From Nonomuraea jabiensis (GTDB lineage: Bacteria; Actinomycetota; Actinomycetes; Streptosporangiales; Streptosporangiaceae): a stretch of DNA of 64,000 bases. Below, piece after piece: positions 6,849 to 15,797 of the stretch; the stretch's first letter is position 1, and each line of letters opens with the position of its first letter. The DNA lies in NCBI RefSeq assembly GCF_014204795.1, contig NZ_JACHMB010000001.1, positions 2,356,001 to 2,420,000 of the forward strand. Reading direction: 5' to 3'. The notes under the pieces are model-generated. The model did not search any database, was not told the DNA's origin, and was given only the letters and a program-made list of their open reading frames with translations. Position numbers and translations under genes: made by a program.

Positions 6849-8654
6849 ATGGGCCACTACAAGAGCAACGTGCGAGACCTGGAATTCAACCTCTTCGAGG
6901 TGTTCGGGCGACGCGAGATCCTCGGCACAGGGCCCTTTGCGGACGTGGACGAGGAGGTCGCCCGGGGCATCCTTGACGAGGTCAACAGGCTGGCCACCGG
7001 CGTGCTGGCCGACTCCTTCGAGGAGGGCGACAGGCACCCGCCCGTGTTCGACGCGGCGACCAGCTCCGTGAAGGTGCCCGAGGGCTTCAAGAAGTCCTAC
7101 AAGGCGCTGGTGGACGGCGGCTGGGCCAACCTGGACCTACCCGCCGAGCTGGGCGGCCCCGGCATCCCGAGGAGCCTGGCCTGGGCCACGGCCGAGCTGG
7201 TGCTGGGCTCGAACCCGGCGCTGTACATGTACGCCGCGGGCCCCAACTTCGCCTACACGCTGTGGAAGCTCGGCACGCCGGAGCAGAAGCGCTTCGCCGA
7301 GCTGGCCATCGAGCGCGAGTGGGGCGCCACCATGGTGCTCACCGAGCCGGACGCCGGCTCCGACGTGGGCGCCGGGCGGGCCAAGGCGGTGCGCCAGGAG
7401 GACGGCAGCTGGCACATCGAGGGCGTCAAGCGCTTCATCACCAGCGCCGAGCACGACATGGCCGAGAACATCTTCCACCTCGTGCTGGCCCGCCCCGAGG
7501 GCCACGGGCCGGGCACCAAGGGGCTGTCGATGTTCCTGGTGCCGAAGTTCCACGTGAATCTCGAGACCGGCGAGCTGGGCGAGCGCAACGGCGTCTACGT
7601 CACCAACGTCGAGAAGAAGATGGGGCTGAAGGTCTCCACGACGTGCGAGCTGACGTTCGGCGACAAGCACCCGGCCGTCGGCTGGCTGGTGGGCGACGTC
7701 CACGAGGGCATCAGGCAGATGTTCATGGTCATCGAGCACGCCCGCATGATGGTCGGCACCAAGGCCATCGCCACGCTCTCCACCGGCTACCTGAACGCGC
7801 TGGAGTACGCCAAGTCGCGCCTGCAGGGCGCGGACCTGACCCGGATGTCCGACAAGTCCGCCCCGCGGGTGGCCGTCACCCACCACCCCGACGTGCGGCG
7901 CGAGCTCATGCTGCAGAAGTCGTACGCCGAGGGCATGCGGGCCCTGGTCCTCTACACGGCCACGTTCCAGGACGCCCTCCTGATCGACCCCGGCGACCGG
8001 CACGCCGCCGAGATGAACGACCTGCTGCTGCCCCTCGTCAAGGGCGTCGGCTCCGAGCGGTCGTACGAGCTGCTCTCCCGCTCGCTGCAGACCCTCGGCG
8101 GCTCGGGCTACCTGCAGGACTACCCGATCGAGCAGTACATCCGGGACGCCAAGATCGACTCCCTGTACGAGGGCACGACCGCGATCCAGGGCCTGGACCT
8201 GTTCTTCCGGAAGATCCTGCGCAACCAGGGCGCGGCGGTCGGGTCGCTGCTGGCCGAGATCGGCGAGTTCGCCGGCTCCGAGGCGGGCAACGGCCGGCTC
8301 AAGGAGGAGCGCAAGCTCCTCGCGGAGGCCGCCGCCGAGGTCAAGGCCATGGGCGACACCATGGCGGGCTGGGCGCTGAGCTCGCTGGAGACGCCCGCCG
8401 AGGTGTACAAGGTGGGGCTGAACACCACCCGGCTCCTGCTCGCGCTGGGCGACCTGGTGATCGGCTGGCTGCTGCTGCGGCAGGCCGAGGTGGCCCTGGC
8501 CAAGCTGGCCGGCGGCGACGACCCGTTCTACCTGGGCAAGGTGGCCGCGGCCTCGTTCTTCGCCAAGACCGTCCTGCCGCGGCTGGCGGCCGAGCGCCGG
8601 GTGCTGGACTCCACGGGACAGGAGCTCATGGAGCTTCCCGAGGAGGCCTTCTAG
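6849..8654 (+). CDS. Acyl-CoA dehydrogenase (FadE type)
   Basis: A 601-residue FAD enzyme that introduces the alpha,beta double bond into acyl-CoA. The FAD/substrate signature '[17 protein letters not shown]' lies near residue 161, and the catalytic-base region is '[20 protein letters not shown]', with Glu441 in the position used by short- and medium-chain enzymes. The extra 150 residues at the C-terminus (470-601) are typical of the larger actinobacterial FadE5-like group. AAGGAGA precedes the ATG by 6-7 bases. The promoter is covered by three palindromes, suggesting repression. It may act on branched acyl-CoA from the nearby Bkd complex or on fatty acids; which is not decidable here. Confidence 0.9.
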   Translation: MGHYKSNVRDLEFNLFEVFGRREILGTGPFADVDEEVARGILDEVNRLATGVLADSFEEGDRHPPVFDAATSSVKVPEGFKKSYKALVDGGWANLDLPAELGGPGIPRSLAWATAELVLGSNPALYMYAAGPNFAYTLWKLGTPEQKRFAELAIEREWGATMVLTEPDAGSDVGAGRAKAVRQEDGSWHIEGVKRFITSAEHDMAENIFHLVLARPEGHGPGTKGLSMFLVPKFHVNLETGELGERNGVYVTNVEKKMGLKVSTTCELTFGDKHPAVGWLVGDVHEGIRQMFMVIEHARMMVGTKAIATLSTGYLNALEYAKSRLQGADLTRMSDKSAPRVAVTHHPDVRRELMLQKSYAEGMRALVLYTATFQDALLIDPGDRHAAEMNDLLLPLVKGVGSERSYELLSRSLQTLGGSGYLQDYPIEQYIRDAKIDSLYEGTTAIQGLDLFFRKILRNQGAAVGSLLAEIGEFAGSEAGNGRLKEERKLLAEAAAEVKAMGDTMAGWALSSLETPAEVYKVGLNTTRLLLALGDLVIGWLLLRQAEVALAKLAGGDDPFYLGKVAAASFFAKTVLPRLAAERRVLDSTGQELMELPEEAF

Positions 8655-8696
8655 TCCTCAGGGGCGGGGGGTGCTTCGAGGGAGTACGGTCGCGGC

Positions 8697-9635
8697 ATGA
8701 GCTCGACTTCTCACGACCACCCCCTTCCCCCGCCCACGGTCGAAGAGGTGTCCGAGGGCGTCTTCGCCTACATCCAGCCCGACGGGAGCTGGTGGATCAA
8801 CAACACCGGCTTCCTGGCCGGCCGGCGCGGCGTGATCTGCGTCGACGCCTGCTCGACCGAGCGCCGTACGCGGGCGTTCCGGGAGGCCATCGGCACGGTC
8901 ACCGACCGGCCGATCACCACGCTGGTCAACACCCACCACCACGGCGACCACACGTTCGGCAACTGGCTCTTCCCCGAGGCCACGATCGTCGGGCACGAGG
9001 GCGTGCGGGAGCAGATCCTGGCCGAGGGCGTCCCCACCTACCGTGCCGCGTGGTCGCCCGAGGTGGAGTGGGGCGAGATGGAGGTGGCGCCGCCGTTCCT
9101 CACCTTCACCGACCGGATCACCCTGCACTCCGACGACCTGCGGTGCGAGGTGCGGCACGTGGGGCACGCCGCGCACACGACGAACGACTCGTACGTGTGG
9201 ATTCCCGAGCGGCGGCTGCTGTTCTCGGGCGACCTCGTCTTCAACGGCGGCACGCCGTTCGTCCTGATGGGCTCGGTCGCCGGGGCGCTGGACGCGCTCG
9301 ACCAGCTCAGGGCGCTGGGGGCGGAGACCGTCGTGCCGGGGCACGGCGCGGTGTGCGGGCCGGAGGCGTACGACCGGGTCGAGGGTTACCTGCGGTTCGT
9401 GCAGGAGACCGCGGCGCGGGGCCGGGCGGCGGGCCTGTCGCCGCTGGAGGCGGCCAGGGAGACCGACCTGGGCGAGTGGGGCGACCTGCTGGACTCCGAG
9501 CGCATCGTGGGCAACCTGCACCGCGCCTATGCCGAGCTCGACGGGCAGCCGCCGGGCGCGCCCATCGACCTGGCCGCCGCCGTGTTCGACATGATCACCT
9601 ACAACGGCGGCAAGCCTCTGTCCTGTCTCGCGTGA
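8697..9635 (+). CDS. MBL-fold metallo-hydrolase
   Basis: A 312-residue metallo-beta-lactamase-fold protein. The zinc motif H-x-H-x-D-H appears as 'NTHHHGDHTFGNW' near residues 80-92. A third His is in 'VRHVGHAAHTTNDSYVW', the bridging Asp in 'LLFSGDLVF', and the last His in 'VPGHGAVCG'. No signal peptide is visible. The start ATG is preceded at 6 bases by TACGGT, a leaderless-type element. The C-terminal 60 residues look helical and are common in the glyoxalase II/cyclase-like branch. Substrate unknown. It follows the acyl-CoA dehydrogenase by 42 bases but has its own promoter. Confidence 0.85.
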   Translation: MSSTSHDHPLPPPTVEEVSEGVFAYIQPDGSWWINNTGFLAGRRGVICVDACSTERRTRAFREAIGTVTDRPITTLVNTHHHGDHTFGNWLFPEATIVGHEGVREQILAEGVPTYRAAWSPEVEWGEMEVAPPFLTFTDRITLHSDDLRCEVRHVGHAAHTTNDSYVWIPERRLLFSGDLVFNGGTPFVLMGSVAGALDALDQLRALGAETVVPGHGAVCGPEAYDRVEGYLRFVQETAARGRAAGLSPLEAARETDLGEWGDLLDSERIVGNLHRAYAELDGQPPGAPIDLAAAVFDMITYNGGKPLSCLA

Positions 9636-9706
9636 GATGTCACGGGTGTGATCTTCTGTACCCGGGTATGACCGTGGCTGTACTCGCCGTTTGCCTGGAG
9701 GTCGTC

Positions 9707-9931
9707 ATGGGTGTCGGGGTAAGCATCTTCTTCCTCACGCTTGGCGCCATCCTGAGATTCGCGATCGAGCCCGACGTGTTCGGCAAGAGCGTCCACATGG
9801 ACGTCGTCGGGCTCATCTTCATGATCGTCGGTGGCGTGGGCGTCGTGCTGAGCGTCGTGCTGGCCCCCAGGCGGGGGCGCACTTCAGAGGGCCGGCTGAT
9901 GCACCGCGAGAACAACCCGCCGGAGATCTAG
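9707..9931 (+). CDS. Small two-helix membrane protein, DUF6458 type
   Basis: A 74-residue protein starting MGVGVSIFFLTLGAILRFAI, then 'GKSVHMDVVGLIFMIVGGVGVVLSVVLAPRRG': two membrane helices (about 3-20 and 34-53) separated by a short loop, then a charged tail. This is the pattern of the actinobacterial DUF6458 family, whose function is unknown. GGAGG lies 5 bases before the ATG. The same frame is open far upstream, but that stretch is the shadow of the two preceding genes. The stop overlaps the convergent Dabb gene by 4 bases. Confidence 0.75.
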   Translation: MGVGVSIFFLTLGAILRFAIEPDVFGKSVHMDVVGLIFMIVGGVGVVLSVVLAPRRGRTSEGRLMHRENNPPEI

Positions 9932-10221
9932 AGGCTGAGCTGCACCGCGGCCCGTGAGGCCAGGATCGGCCTGATGTGCTCCGCGATCACCGCCTGGTGG
10001 TGCGGGTGGTCGCGGTAGACCAGGTAGTCGTCGACGTCGTCGAAGTCGGCCACCACCGCGTAGTCGTGGTTGCCCTGGTTGATGCCCGCGTCCGGGCCCA
10101 CGGTGTACGAGCGGAGCTGCGGGATGATGCCGGGCAGCTTGCCCAGCTCGGCGGTCACCGTCTCCTTCTGCTCGTCGGTCGCGGTTTCGGTCCAGGTGAA
10201 CAACACGATGTGGCGAATCAT
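9928..10221 (-). CDS. Dabb (stress-responsive alpha/beta-barrel) protein
   Basis: A 97-residue protein with the typical start 'MIRHIVLFTWTETATDEQKETV', middle 'LRSYTVGPDAGINQGNHDYAVVADFDD' and end 'YRDHPHHQAVIAEHIRPIL'. These are hallmarks of the dimeric ferredoxin-like Dabb domain. Some members are polyketide cyclases; small free-standing actinobacterial ones mostly have no known role. It is a single gene, convergent with the DUF6458 gene. Confidence 0.88.
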   Translation of the reverse strand: MIRHIVLFTWTETATDEQKETVTAELGKLPGIIPQLRSYTVGPDAGINQGNHDYAVVADFDDVDDYLVYRDHPHHQAVIAEHIRPILASRAAVQLSL

Positions 10222-10282
10222 GCGATCAGGTGTATCAGATCGCGGCGGCGTGACTCTGTACGGGATGGGTGCGGGTGTCCCG

Positions 10283-10331
10283 GCCCACGGCGATCGCCGG
10301 GAGAGGGGTCCTCCCGGCGGTCGCCGTGGGC
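10283..10331 (-). terminator. Strong hairpin terminator of the bkd operon
   Basis: Arms 10283-10303 and 10311-10331 are 21 bases each and pair with a single G:U-type mismatch around a 7-base loop (aggggtc). The hairpin begins 8 bases after the stop codon of the E2 gene and so closes the three-gene operon. It lacks a T-run, as is common in high-GC actinomycetes. Confidence 0.8.
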
Positions 10332-10338
10332 TTCCCGG

Positions 10339-11739
10339 CTAGCTCCAGGCCAGCATGTGCAGCGGGTCCTCCAGCATGTCGCCGACGTCGCGCAGGAACA
10401 TCGAGCCCAGCTCGCCGTCGATGATGCGGTGGTCGAACGACAGGGCCAGGGTGGTCACCTTGCGCACCGCCAGCTCTCCGTCCACCACCCACGGCATGTC
10501 CCTGATCTGGCCGACGGCGAGGATGGCGGCCTCGCCGGGGTTGAGGATGGGGGTGCCGGCGTCGACGCCGAAGACGCCGACGTTGGTGATGGTGAAGGTG
10601 CCGCCGGCCATCTCGGCCGGCTGGGTGCGGCCCGCCCTGGCGGTCTCCGTGAGCTCGGCCAGCCGCCCGGCCAGCTCGGAGAGCGACAGGGTGTGGGCGT
10701 CCTTGACGTTGGGCACCACGAGGCCGCGGGGGGTGGCGGCGGCTATCCCCAGGTTCACGTAGCGCTTGACCACGATCTCCTGCGCCGCCTCGTCCCACGA
10801 CGAGTTGATCAGCGGGTGGCGCTTGACGGCGGTGAGGACCGCCTTGGCCACCAGCAGCAGCGGGGACACCTTGACGTCCGCGAAGTCCCGGAAGGTGCGC
10901 AGGCGCCGCACCGTCTCCATGGTGTTCGTCACGTCGAGCTGGAGGAACTCGGTGACGTGCGGAGCGGTGAAGGCGCTGGCGACCATGGCCTGGGCGGTCA
11001 TCTTGCGCACGCCCTTGACGGGGATGCGCTCCTCCGGCCGCTCGGCCGCCGCCACCTCCGCGACCGGGGCCGCGCCGGCCTCCGCCGCGGCGTGGACGTC
11101 CTCGCGGGTGATCGAGCCCTCGGGGCCGGTGCCGGCGAGGGTGGACAGGTCGACGCCGAGGTCCTTGGCCAGCTTCCGTACGGGGGGCTTGGCGAGGACG
11201 CTGACCCGCCTGGGAGACGGTGGAGCCGGGGCAGAGCCGCCGTCCACCTCCACGCGGGAGGGGTTGGCCACCGGGTTCGCCGGGATGCCGGGGGCCTGGG
11301 GTTTGCGGGGGCGGCGCTTGGTGGCGCCGGTCTTGACGCCGTAGCCGACCAGGACCGCCTGGCGCTCCTCCTTGGGCGCCGGGCTGCCGTGGGCCCCGGG
11401 CTCGACGGCGCCCTCCGCCGGAGGCGTGGGCACCAGGTCCTCGGCCAGGGCCCTGGTCTCCTCCGGGACGGCCGGCGCGCCCTGGGGCGTCTCGGCGCCT
11501 TCGGAGGTCTCGACGGCGATGATGGGGGCGCCGACGTCGACCGTCTGGCCCGCCTCGGCCAGCAGCTCCGCGACCACCCCGTCCCAGGGGATCGGGAGCT
11601 CGACGATCGACTTGGCCGTCTCGATCTCGACGACGATCTGGTTGACCTTGACCGCGTCACCCGCCTCGACGTGCCAGCGGACGACCTCGGCCTCCGTCAG
11701 CCCCTCGCCGACGTCAGGGAGCTTGAACTCGCGTCGCAT
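10339..11739 (-). CDS. bkdC: Branched-chain 2-oxoacid dehydrogenase E2, dihydrolipoamide acyltransferase
   Basis: A 466-residue protein. The lipoyl domain occupies residues 1-80 with the lipoylated Lys43 in 'VEIETAKSIVELP'. A Pro/Ala-rich linker follows, then a peripheral subunit-binding domain ('KPPVRKLAKDLGVDLSTLAGTG', about 178-200), then the catalytic CoA-acyltransferase domain ending 'LSFDHRIIDGELGSMFLRDV' with catalytic His437 and Asp441. It transfers the acyl group from E1 to CoA. ATG 11739 (MRREFKLPDVGEG) has GAGGGGG upstream; an in-frame GTG at 11748 is less likely. Thirteen bases separate it from the E1-beta gene. The E1 partners and the lipoyl sequence favour a branched-chain rather than pyruvate complex. 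Confidence 0.9.
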   Translation of the reverse strand: MRREFKLPDVGEGLTEAEVVRWHVEAGDAVKVNQIVVEIETAKSIVELPIPWDGVVAELLAEAGQTVDVGAPIIAVETSEGAETPQGAPAVPEETRALAEDLVPTPPAEGAVEPGAHGSPAPKEERQAVLVGYGVKTGATKRRPRKPQAPGIPANPVANPSRVEVDGGSAPAPPSPRRVSVLAKPPVRKLAKDLGVDLSTLAGTGPEGSITREDVHAAAEAGAAPVAEVAAAERPEERIPVKGVRKMTAQAMVASAFTAPHVTEFLQLDVTNTMETVRRLRTFRDFADVKVSPLLLVAKAVLTAVKRHPLINSSWDEAAQEIVVKRYVNLGIAAATPRGLVVPNVKDAHTLSLSELAGRLAELTETARAGRTQPAEMAGGTFTITNVGVFGVDAGTPILNPGEAAILAVGQIRDMPWVVDGELAVRKVTTLALSFDHRIIDGELGSMFLRDVGDMLEDPLHMLAWS

Positions 11740-11752
11740 GAGCACCACCCCC

Positions 11753-12733
11753 TCAGTACCCGAAGGCCCGGTCGACGGCGTCGAGCACCCGGTCCAGGTC
11801 GGGCAGGTAGTGCTCCTCCAGCTTCGACGGCGGGTAGGGAGTGGAGAAGCCGCCGACCCTCAGCACCGGCGACTCCAGGTGGTAGAAGCACTGCTCGGTG
11901 ATCCTGGCCGCCAGCTCGGCCCCGAAACCGCTGTTGACGGGGGCCTCGTGGACGACCACCACCCGCCCGGTACGGCGTGCGGAGTCCATCACGACCTGCT
12001 CGTCCAGCGGGTTGAGCGAGCGCAGGTCGATCACCTCCAGCGAACGGCCGTCGTCCTCGGCGGCGGTGGCGGCCTCCAGGCACGTCTTGACCATGGGACC
12101 GTAGGCCAGCAGCGTGACGTCGGACCCGGGCCGCACGACCTTTGCCGCGTGCAGCGGCGGCCACCAGTCGGTGGAGCCGGTGTCGATGTCGGCCTTCTCC
12201 CAGTAGCGCCGCTTGGGCTCGAAGAAGATCACCGGGTCGTCGCTGCGGATGGCCTGCTGGATCATGGTGTACGCGTCGGCCGGGTTGGAGCAGGCCACGA
12301 CCCGCAGGCCGGCCGTGTGGGTGAAGTACGCCTCGGGCGACTCGCTGTGGTGCTCGACCGCGCCGATGCCGCCGCCGCACGGCACGCGTACGACGACCGG
12401 GAGCTTGATCGCGCCCAGCGAGCGCATCGGCATCTTGGCGAGCTGCGTGATGATCTGGTCGGCGGCCGGGAAGACGAACCCGTCGAACTGGATCTCGCAC
12501 ACCGGCCGGTAGCCGCGCAGCGCCAGCCCGATCGCGGTGCCGATGATGCCCGACTCGGCCAGCGGCGTGTCGATGACGCGGTCCTCGCCGAAGTCCTTCT
12601 GCAGGCCGTCGGTGACCCGGAAGACGCCGCCCAGCTTGCCGACGTCCTCGCCCATGATGAGGACCTTGGAGTCGTCCTCCATGGCCTTGCGCATGCCCTC
12701 GTTGAGCGCCTTGGAAAGGCTCATGACCGTCAT
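11753..12733 (-). CDS. bkdB: Branched-chain 2-oxoacid dehydrogenase E1 beta subunit
   Basis: A 326-residue transketolase-like protein. It starts MTVMSLSKALNEGMRKAMEDD, carries 'LIMGEDVGKLGGVFRVTDGLQ' and 'ALRGYRPVCEIQFDGFVFPAADQI', the Pyr-domain core 'VRVPCGGGIGAVEHHSESPEAYF', and a C-terminal domain ending 'LPDLDRVLDAVDRAFGY'. It pairs with E1-alpha to decarboxylate 2-oxo-isovalerate and related acids using thiamine diphosphate. Its ATG overlaps the TGA of the E1-alpha gene (AATGA), so the two are translationally coupled. The frame stays open upstream through the E1-alpha gene, but that is a shadow. Confidence 0.92.
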   Translation of the reverse strand: MTVMSLSKALNEGMRKAMEDDSKVLIMGEDVGKLGGVFRVTDGLQKDFGEDRVIDTPLAESGIIGTAIGLALRGYRPVCEIQFDGFVFPAADQIITQLAKMPMRSLGAIKLPVVVRVPCGGGIGAVEHHSESPEAYFTHTAGLRVVACSNPADAYTMIQQAIRSDDPVIFFEPKRRYWEKADIDTGSTDWWPPLHAAKVVRPGSDVTLLAYGPMVKTCLEAATAAEDDGRSLEVIDLRSLNPLDEQVVMDSARRTGRVVVVHEAPVNSGFGAELAARITEQCFYHLESPVLRVGGFSTPYPPSKLEEHYLPDLDRVLDAVDRAFGY

Positions 12734-13824
12734 TTGGCGAACCCTTCCAGGTACGCCGCGTACTGGGCGCGCTCCTGGTCCATCAGGGCGTGGGGCTCGC
12801 GGTAGACGTGGTCGAAGATGTCGAGCGGCCGGGGGTCGGGCATGGCCAGGCAGCGCCTGCGCAGGTCGGCCCCGAGCTGGTCGGCCTCGGCGTCGACGGC
12901 GTCGAAGAACGACGGGTCGGCGTGCTCGTTCTTGAACAGGTACGACCTGACCCGCTCGATCGGGTCCTTGAGCTTCCACGCCTCCAGCTCGCTGGCCACG
13001 CGGTAGCGCGTCGGGTCGTCGGTGGTGGTGTGGGCGCCCATCCGGTACGTGAACGCCTCGATGAGCGTCGGCCCCTGGCCGGTGCGGGCGGCCTCCAGCG
13101 CCTTCCTGGTCACGGCCAGGCAGGCGAACACGTCGTTGCCGTCCACCCTGATCCCCGGGAAGCCGAAGCCGGAGGCGCGCCGGTAGAGGGGGATGCGGGT
13201 CTGCTTCTCCAGGGGCTCGGAGATGGCCCACTGGTTGTTCTGGCAGAAGAACACGATCGGCGCGTTGAACACGCTGGCCCAGATGAACGACTCGTTGACG
13301 TCGCCCTGCGAGGTGGCGCCGTCGCCGAAGTAGACGATCGTGGCGGCGCTGGCGTCGTCGCGCTGGATGCCCATCGCGTAGCCGACCGCGTGGAGGGTCT
13401 GGCTGCCGATCACGATCGTGTACAGGTGGAAGTTGTGCTCGTTGGGGTCCCAGCCGCCGTGGTTCACGCCTCTGAACAGGCCGAGCAGCTTCACCGGGTC
13501 CACGTCGCGGCACCACGCCACGCCGTGCTCGCGGTAGGTGGGGAAGGCCATGTCGGAGTCGGTCAGTGCGCGGCCCGAGCCGATCTGGGCCGCCTCCTGG
13601 CCCAGCAGCGAGGCCCAGATGCCCAGCTCGCCCTGGCGTTGCAGCGCCACGGCCTCCAGGTCGATGCGCCGTACGAGGACCAGGTCGCGGTAGAGCGACC
13701 GGACCTCCTCATCGGTCAGGTCGATGTCGTAATCGGGGTGCTCTACCCGCTCGCCCTCGGGGGTGAGCAACTGGACGAGCTCCGGAGGTGCGCCAGAGGC
13801 ACCACGAGAGGCGTCGACTGTCAC
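12730..13824 (-). CDS. bkdA: Branched-chain 2-oxoacid dehydrogenase E1 alpha subunit
   Basis: A 364-residue thiamine-diphosphate subunit. The ThDP/Mg motif is 'GDGATSQGDVNESFIWASVFNAPIVFFCQNNQWAIS' read in two parts: GDGATSQGD and the closing NNQ about 28 residues later (roughly 163-195). The phosphorylation-loop region appears as 'YRMGAHTTTDDPTRYR'. GTG 13824 is the start because GAAGGAGG lies 4-5 bases upstream; the longer frame to 13971 has no ribosome-binding site. First gene of the E1a-E1b-E2 operon, divergent from purS. The E3 is not in the operon; a lipoamide dehydrogenase is encoded at 45.2 kb. Confidence 0.9.
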   Translation of the reverse strand: MTVDASRGASGAPPELVQLLTPEGERVEHPDYDIDLTDEEVRSLYRDLVLVRRIDLEAVALQRQGELGIWASLLGQEAAQIGSGRALTDSDMAFPTYREHGVAWCRDVDPVKLLGLFRGVNHGGWDPNEHNFHLYTIVIGSQTLHAVGYAMGIQRDDASAATIVYFGDGATSQGDVNESFIWASVFNAPIVFFCQNNQWAISEPLEKQTRIPLYRRASGFGFPGIRVDGNDVFACLAVTRKALEAARTGQGPTLIEAFTYRMGAHTTTDDPTRYRVASELEAWKLKDPIERVRSYLFKNEHADPSFFDAVDAEADQLGADLRRRCLAMPDPRPLDIFDHVYREPHALMDQERAQYAAYLEGFAK

Positions 13825-14123
13825 GAGGCCTCCTTCGTCGGCCTCGTGACACAGGTGCTGTGTCCATTGATGACCTCGACAAGCTCGGTCATGAGCCACT
13901 CCTGTGCGGTCGTCAGGGCAGGTCCTTGGTGGGGTTGCCACCTTGGGCCGGCCTTCCAAGCGATGAACCATCTGGTGGTGGTTCGTACGCGTTTGGGGAC
14001 ATCGTGGCAGACGTCACAGCCCTCCGCGCAAGCCCCATGTCCTCCCCGTTCCCGTTGTGTCGGCAGCCACACGCGCCGGTAGGCTGTGCTTCCCAGTCAC
14101 CCACCGCATCCAGGAGGAACGCA
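13825..14123. promoter_or_regulatory. Divergent promoter region between bkd operon and purS
   Basis: About 300 bases without a convincing gene. On the + strand a purS promoter is plausible: TTGTGT (14056-14061), 19 bases, TAGGCT (14081-14086). Open frames across this stretch in both directions lack ribosome-binding sites and family similarity. I could not identify a bkd operator with confidence. Confidence 0.45.
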
Positions 14124-14369
14124 GTGGCCCGCGTCATCGTGGACGTCATGTTGAAGCCCGAGATCCTCGACCCGCAGGGCCAGGCGATCGCCAGGGCGCT
14201 GCCGAGGCTCGGCTTCTCCGGCGTCTCGGCCGTGCGGCAGGGCAAGCGCTTCGAGGTCGAGCTCGACGGCCCGGCCGACGAGGCGGCGCTCGAGGAGGTG
14301 CGCAAGATGGCCGAGACCCTGCTGGCCAACACCGTGATCGAGGACTACAGCGTCCGGGTTGAGGATTAG
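14124..14369 (+). CDS. purS: Phosphoribosylformylglycinamidine synthase subunit PurS
   Basis: An 81-residue protein ('ARVIVDVMLKPEILDPQGQAIARALPRLGF', then 'KRFEVELDGPADEAALEEVRKMAETLLANTVIEDYSV'), the full length of PurS. It bridges PurL and PurQ in the FGAM synthase complex (step 4 of purine synthesis). GTG 14124 has AGGAGG 6-7 bases upstream. purS is separated from purQ by one inserted gene encoding an anti-sigma-like ATPase, which is not the usual tight purS-purQ-purL order. Confidence 0.95.
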   Translation: MARVIVDVMLKPEILDPQGQAIARALPRLGFSGVSAVRQGKRFEVELDGPADEAALEEVRKMAETLLANTVIEDYSVRVED

Positions 14370-14537
14370 GGGAGATATGCCGCCCGGATTCCCCCCTGGC
14401 CGGTTAAAGCGCGGTTCGGGGGCGGCACAATGCCACGGGCGTGCCAACACTAAATAACAACAACGTGATTTTGCGGTTAGCCCCGTTTTCACAGGGAAAC
14501 CTACTCCAGGTGACGTTCTGGCGCCCGGAGGAGTCCG

Positions 14538-14975
14538 GTGGATATTGAGTTCTCGTTGGCACTGCCTCGGGATGCGATCGGCATCCCGATGGTCAGGCGA
14601 GTGCTGGGCGATGCCATGCGTTCACTCAACGTGAGTGAGACGTGCATCGCCGACATGCTCCTCGCCGTCTCCGAGGCGTGCTCGAACGCGGTGCGGCACG
14701 GAGGGCCCGCCAACCGCTACGAAGTGAGCGCGGCGATCGGCTACGGCCGCTGCGACGTGCGCGTCGTGGACAACGGCGACGGGCTGCCGACGATGCCGCC
14801 GCACTTCCCGCCACCCGACACGGAGAACGGCCGTGGCCTGCTGATCATGCGCTCCGTGGTCGACGAGATCTCCTTCGGCATCACGCCCGGCCGCGGCACC
14901 ACGGTCCACCTGCGCAAGCACCTCGCCTGGGACGATTCGGCCGACGCCCGTCCCCGCGAGCTGGCGGCAGTCTGA
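14538..14975 (+). CDS. Anti-sigma-factor-like ATP-binding protein (RsbW/HATPase_c_2 family)
   Basis: A 145-residue GHKL ATPase. The N-box is 'MLLAVSEACSNAVRHGG' (N with preceding E), the G1 box 'VRVVDNGDGLPTMPP', the G2 box 'ENGRGLLIMRSVVDEISFG' and the last box 'GRGTTVHLRKHL'. This is the RsbW/SpoIIAB-like serine kinase/anti-sigma fold, abundant in actinomycetes, where partners include anti-anti-sigma (STAS) proteins and sigma factors. No partner gene is adjacent. GGAGGAG precedes the GTG by 5 bases. It sits between purS and purQ with its own 168-base leader region; a regulatory link to purine genes is unproven. Confidence 0.85.
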   Translation: MDIEFSLALPRDAIGIPMVRRVLGDAMRSLNVSETCIADMLLAVSEACSNAVRHGGPANRYEVSAAIGYGRCDVRVVDNGDGLPTMPPHFPPPDTENGRGLLIMRSVVDEISFGITPGRGTTVHLRKHLAWDDSADARPRELAAV

Positions 14976-15113
14976 CCTGCGCCTTCGCCCGACGCACCAG
15001 CCGATGTGGACCACCCGGCAGCACCCGATAATCTGAAGACACCGCCGCAGACCACCGTCCACCCGAAGAGACGGTGGCGCGTGCGCGCGCATTCCTCGGA
15101 GGGGACGACTGTC

Positions 15114-15797
15114 ATGAGCGCTGCCCGTGTGGGCGTAGTCACGTTTCCAGGAACTCTCGACGACCAGGACGCCGCCAGGGCCGTACGCCTCGTGGGCGCG
15201 GAGGCGGTGCCGCTGTGGCACGCCGACCACGACCTGAAGGGGGTCGACGCCGTCTTCCTGCCCGGCGGCTTCTCCTACGGCGACTACCTGCGCTGCGGCG
15301 CCATCTCCCGGTTCGCGCCGCTGATGGACGAGCTCATCCCGGCCGCCAGGGCGGGGCTGCCCGTGATCGGCACCTGCAACGGGTTCCAGATCCTCTGCGA
15401 GGCCCACCTGCTGCCCGGCGCGCTGACCCGCAACGCCTCGCTCCACTACGTCTGCCGTGACCAGCGGGTCCGCATCGAGCAGACGGCCACCCCCTGGACC
15501 GGCTCCTTCGAGCCCGGCCAGGAGATCGTGCTGCCCGTCAAGCACGGGGAGGGCCGCTACGTGGCCTCCGAGGACACCCTGGCCGCGCTGGAGTCGGGCG
15601 GCCACGTGGTCGTGCGCTACGTCGGCGGCAACCCCAACGGCTCCCTCAACGACATCGCGGGCATCCGCAACGAGGCGGGCAACGTGGTCGGCCTCATGCC
15701 GCACCCCGAGCACGCGGTCGAGGACCTGGTCGGCGCGCCGAGCACCGACGGCCTCGGATTCTTCACCTCCGTCCTCAAGAAGCTGGTGAACGCATGA
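15114..15797 (+). CDS. purQ: Phosphoribosylformylglycinamidine synthase subunit PurQ
   Basis: A 227-residue class I glutamine amidotransferase. The nucleophile is Cys88 in 'GTCNGFQIL'; the rest of the triad is His197 and Glu199 in 'MPHPEHAVE'. It hydrolyses glutamine and delivers ammonia to PurL. ATG 15114 ([17 protein letters not shown]) is the family start and has GGAGGGG upstream; the open frame back to 15006 is not conserved in type. Its last codons overlap the purL start by 4 bases (ATGA), so translation is coupled. Confidence 0.95.
   Translation: MSAARVGVVTFPGTLDDQDAARAVRLVGAEAVPLWHADHDLKGVDAVFLPGGFSYGDYLRCGAISRFAPLMDELIPAARAGLPVIGTCNGFQILCEAHLLPGALTRNASLHYVCRDQRVRIEQTATPWTGSFEPGQEIVLPVKHGEGRYVASEDTLAALESGGHVVVRYVGGNPNGSLNDIAGIRNEAGNVVGLMPHPEHAVEDLVGAPSTDGLGFFTSVLKKLVNA

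Noticed and set aside
13788..14123. N-terminal extension of purS on the plus strand
   Set aside because: PurS is about 80 residues; the extension overlaps the bkdA start region and the purS promoter.
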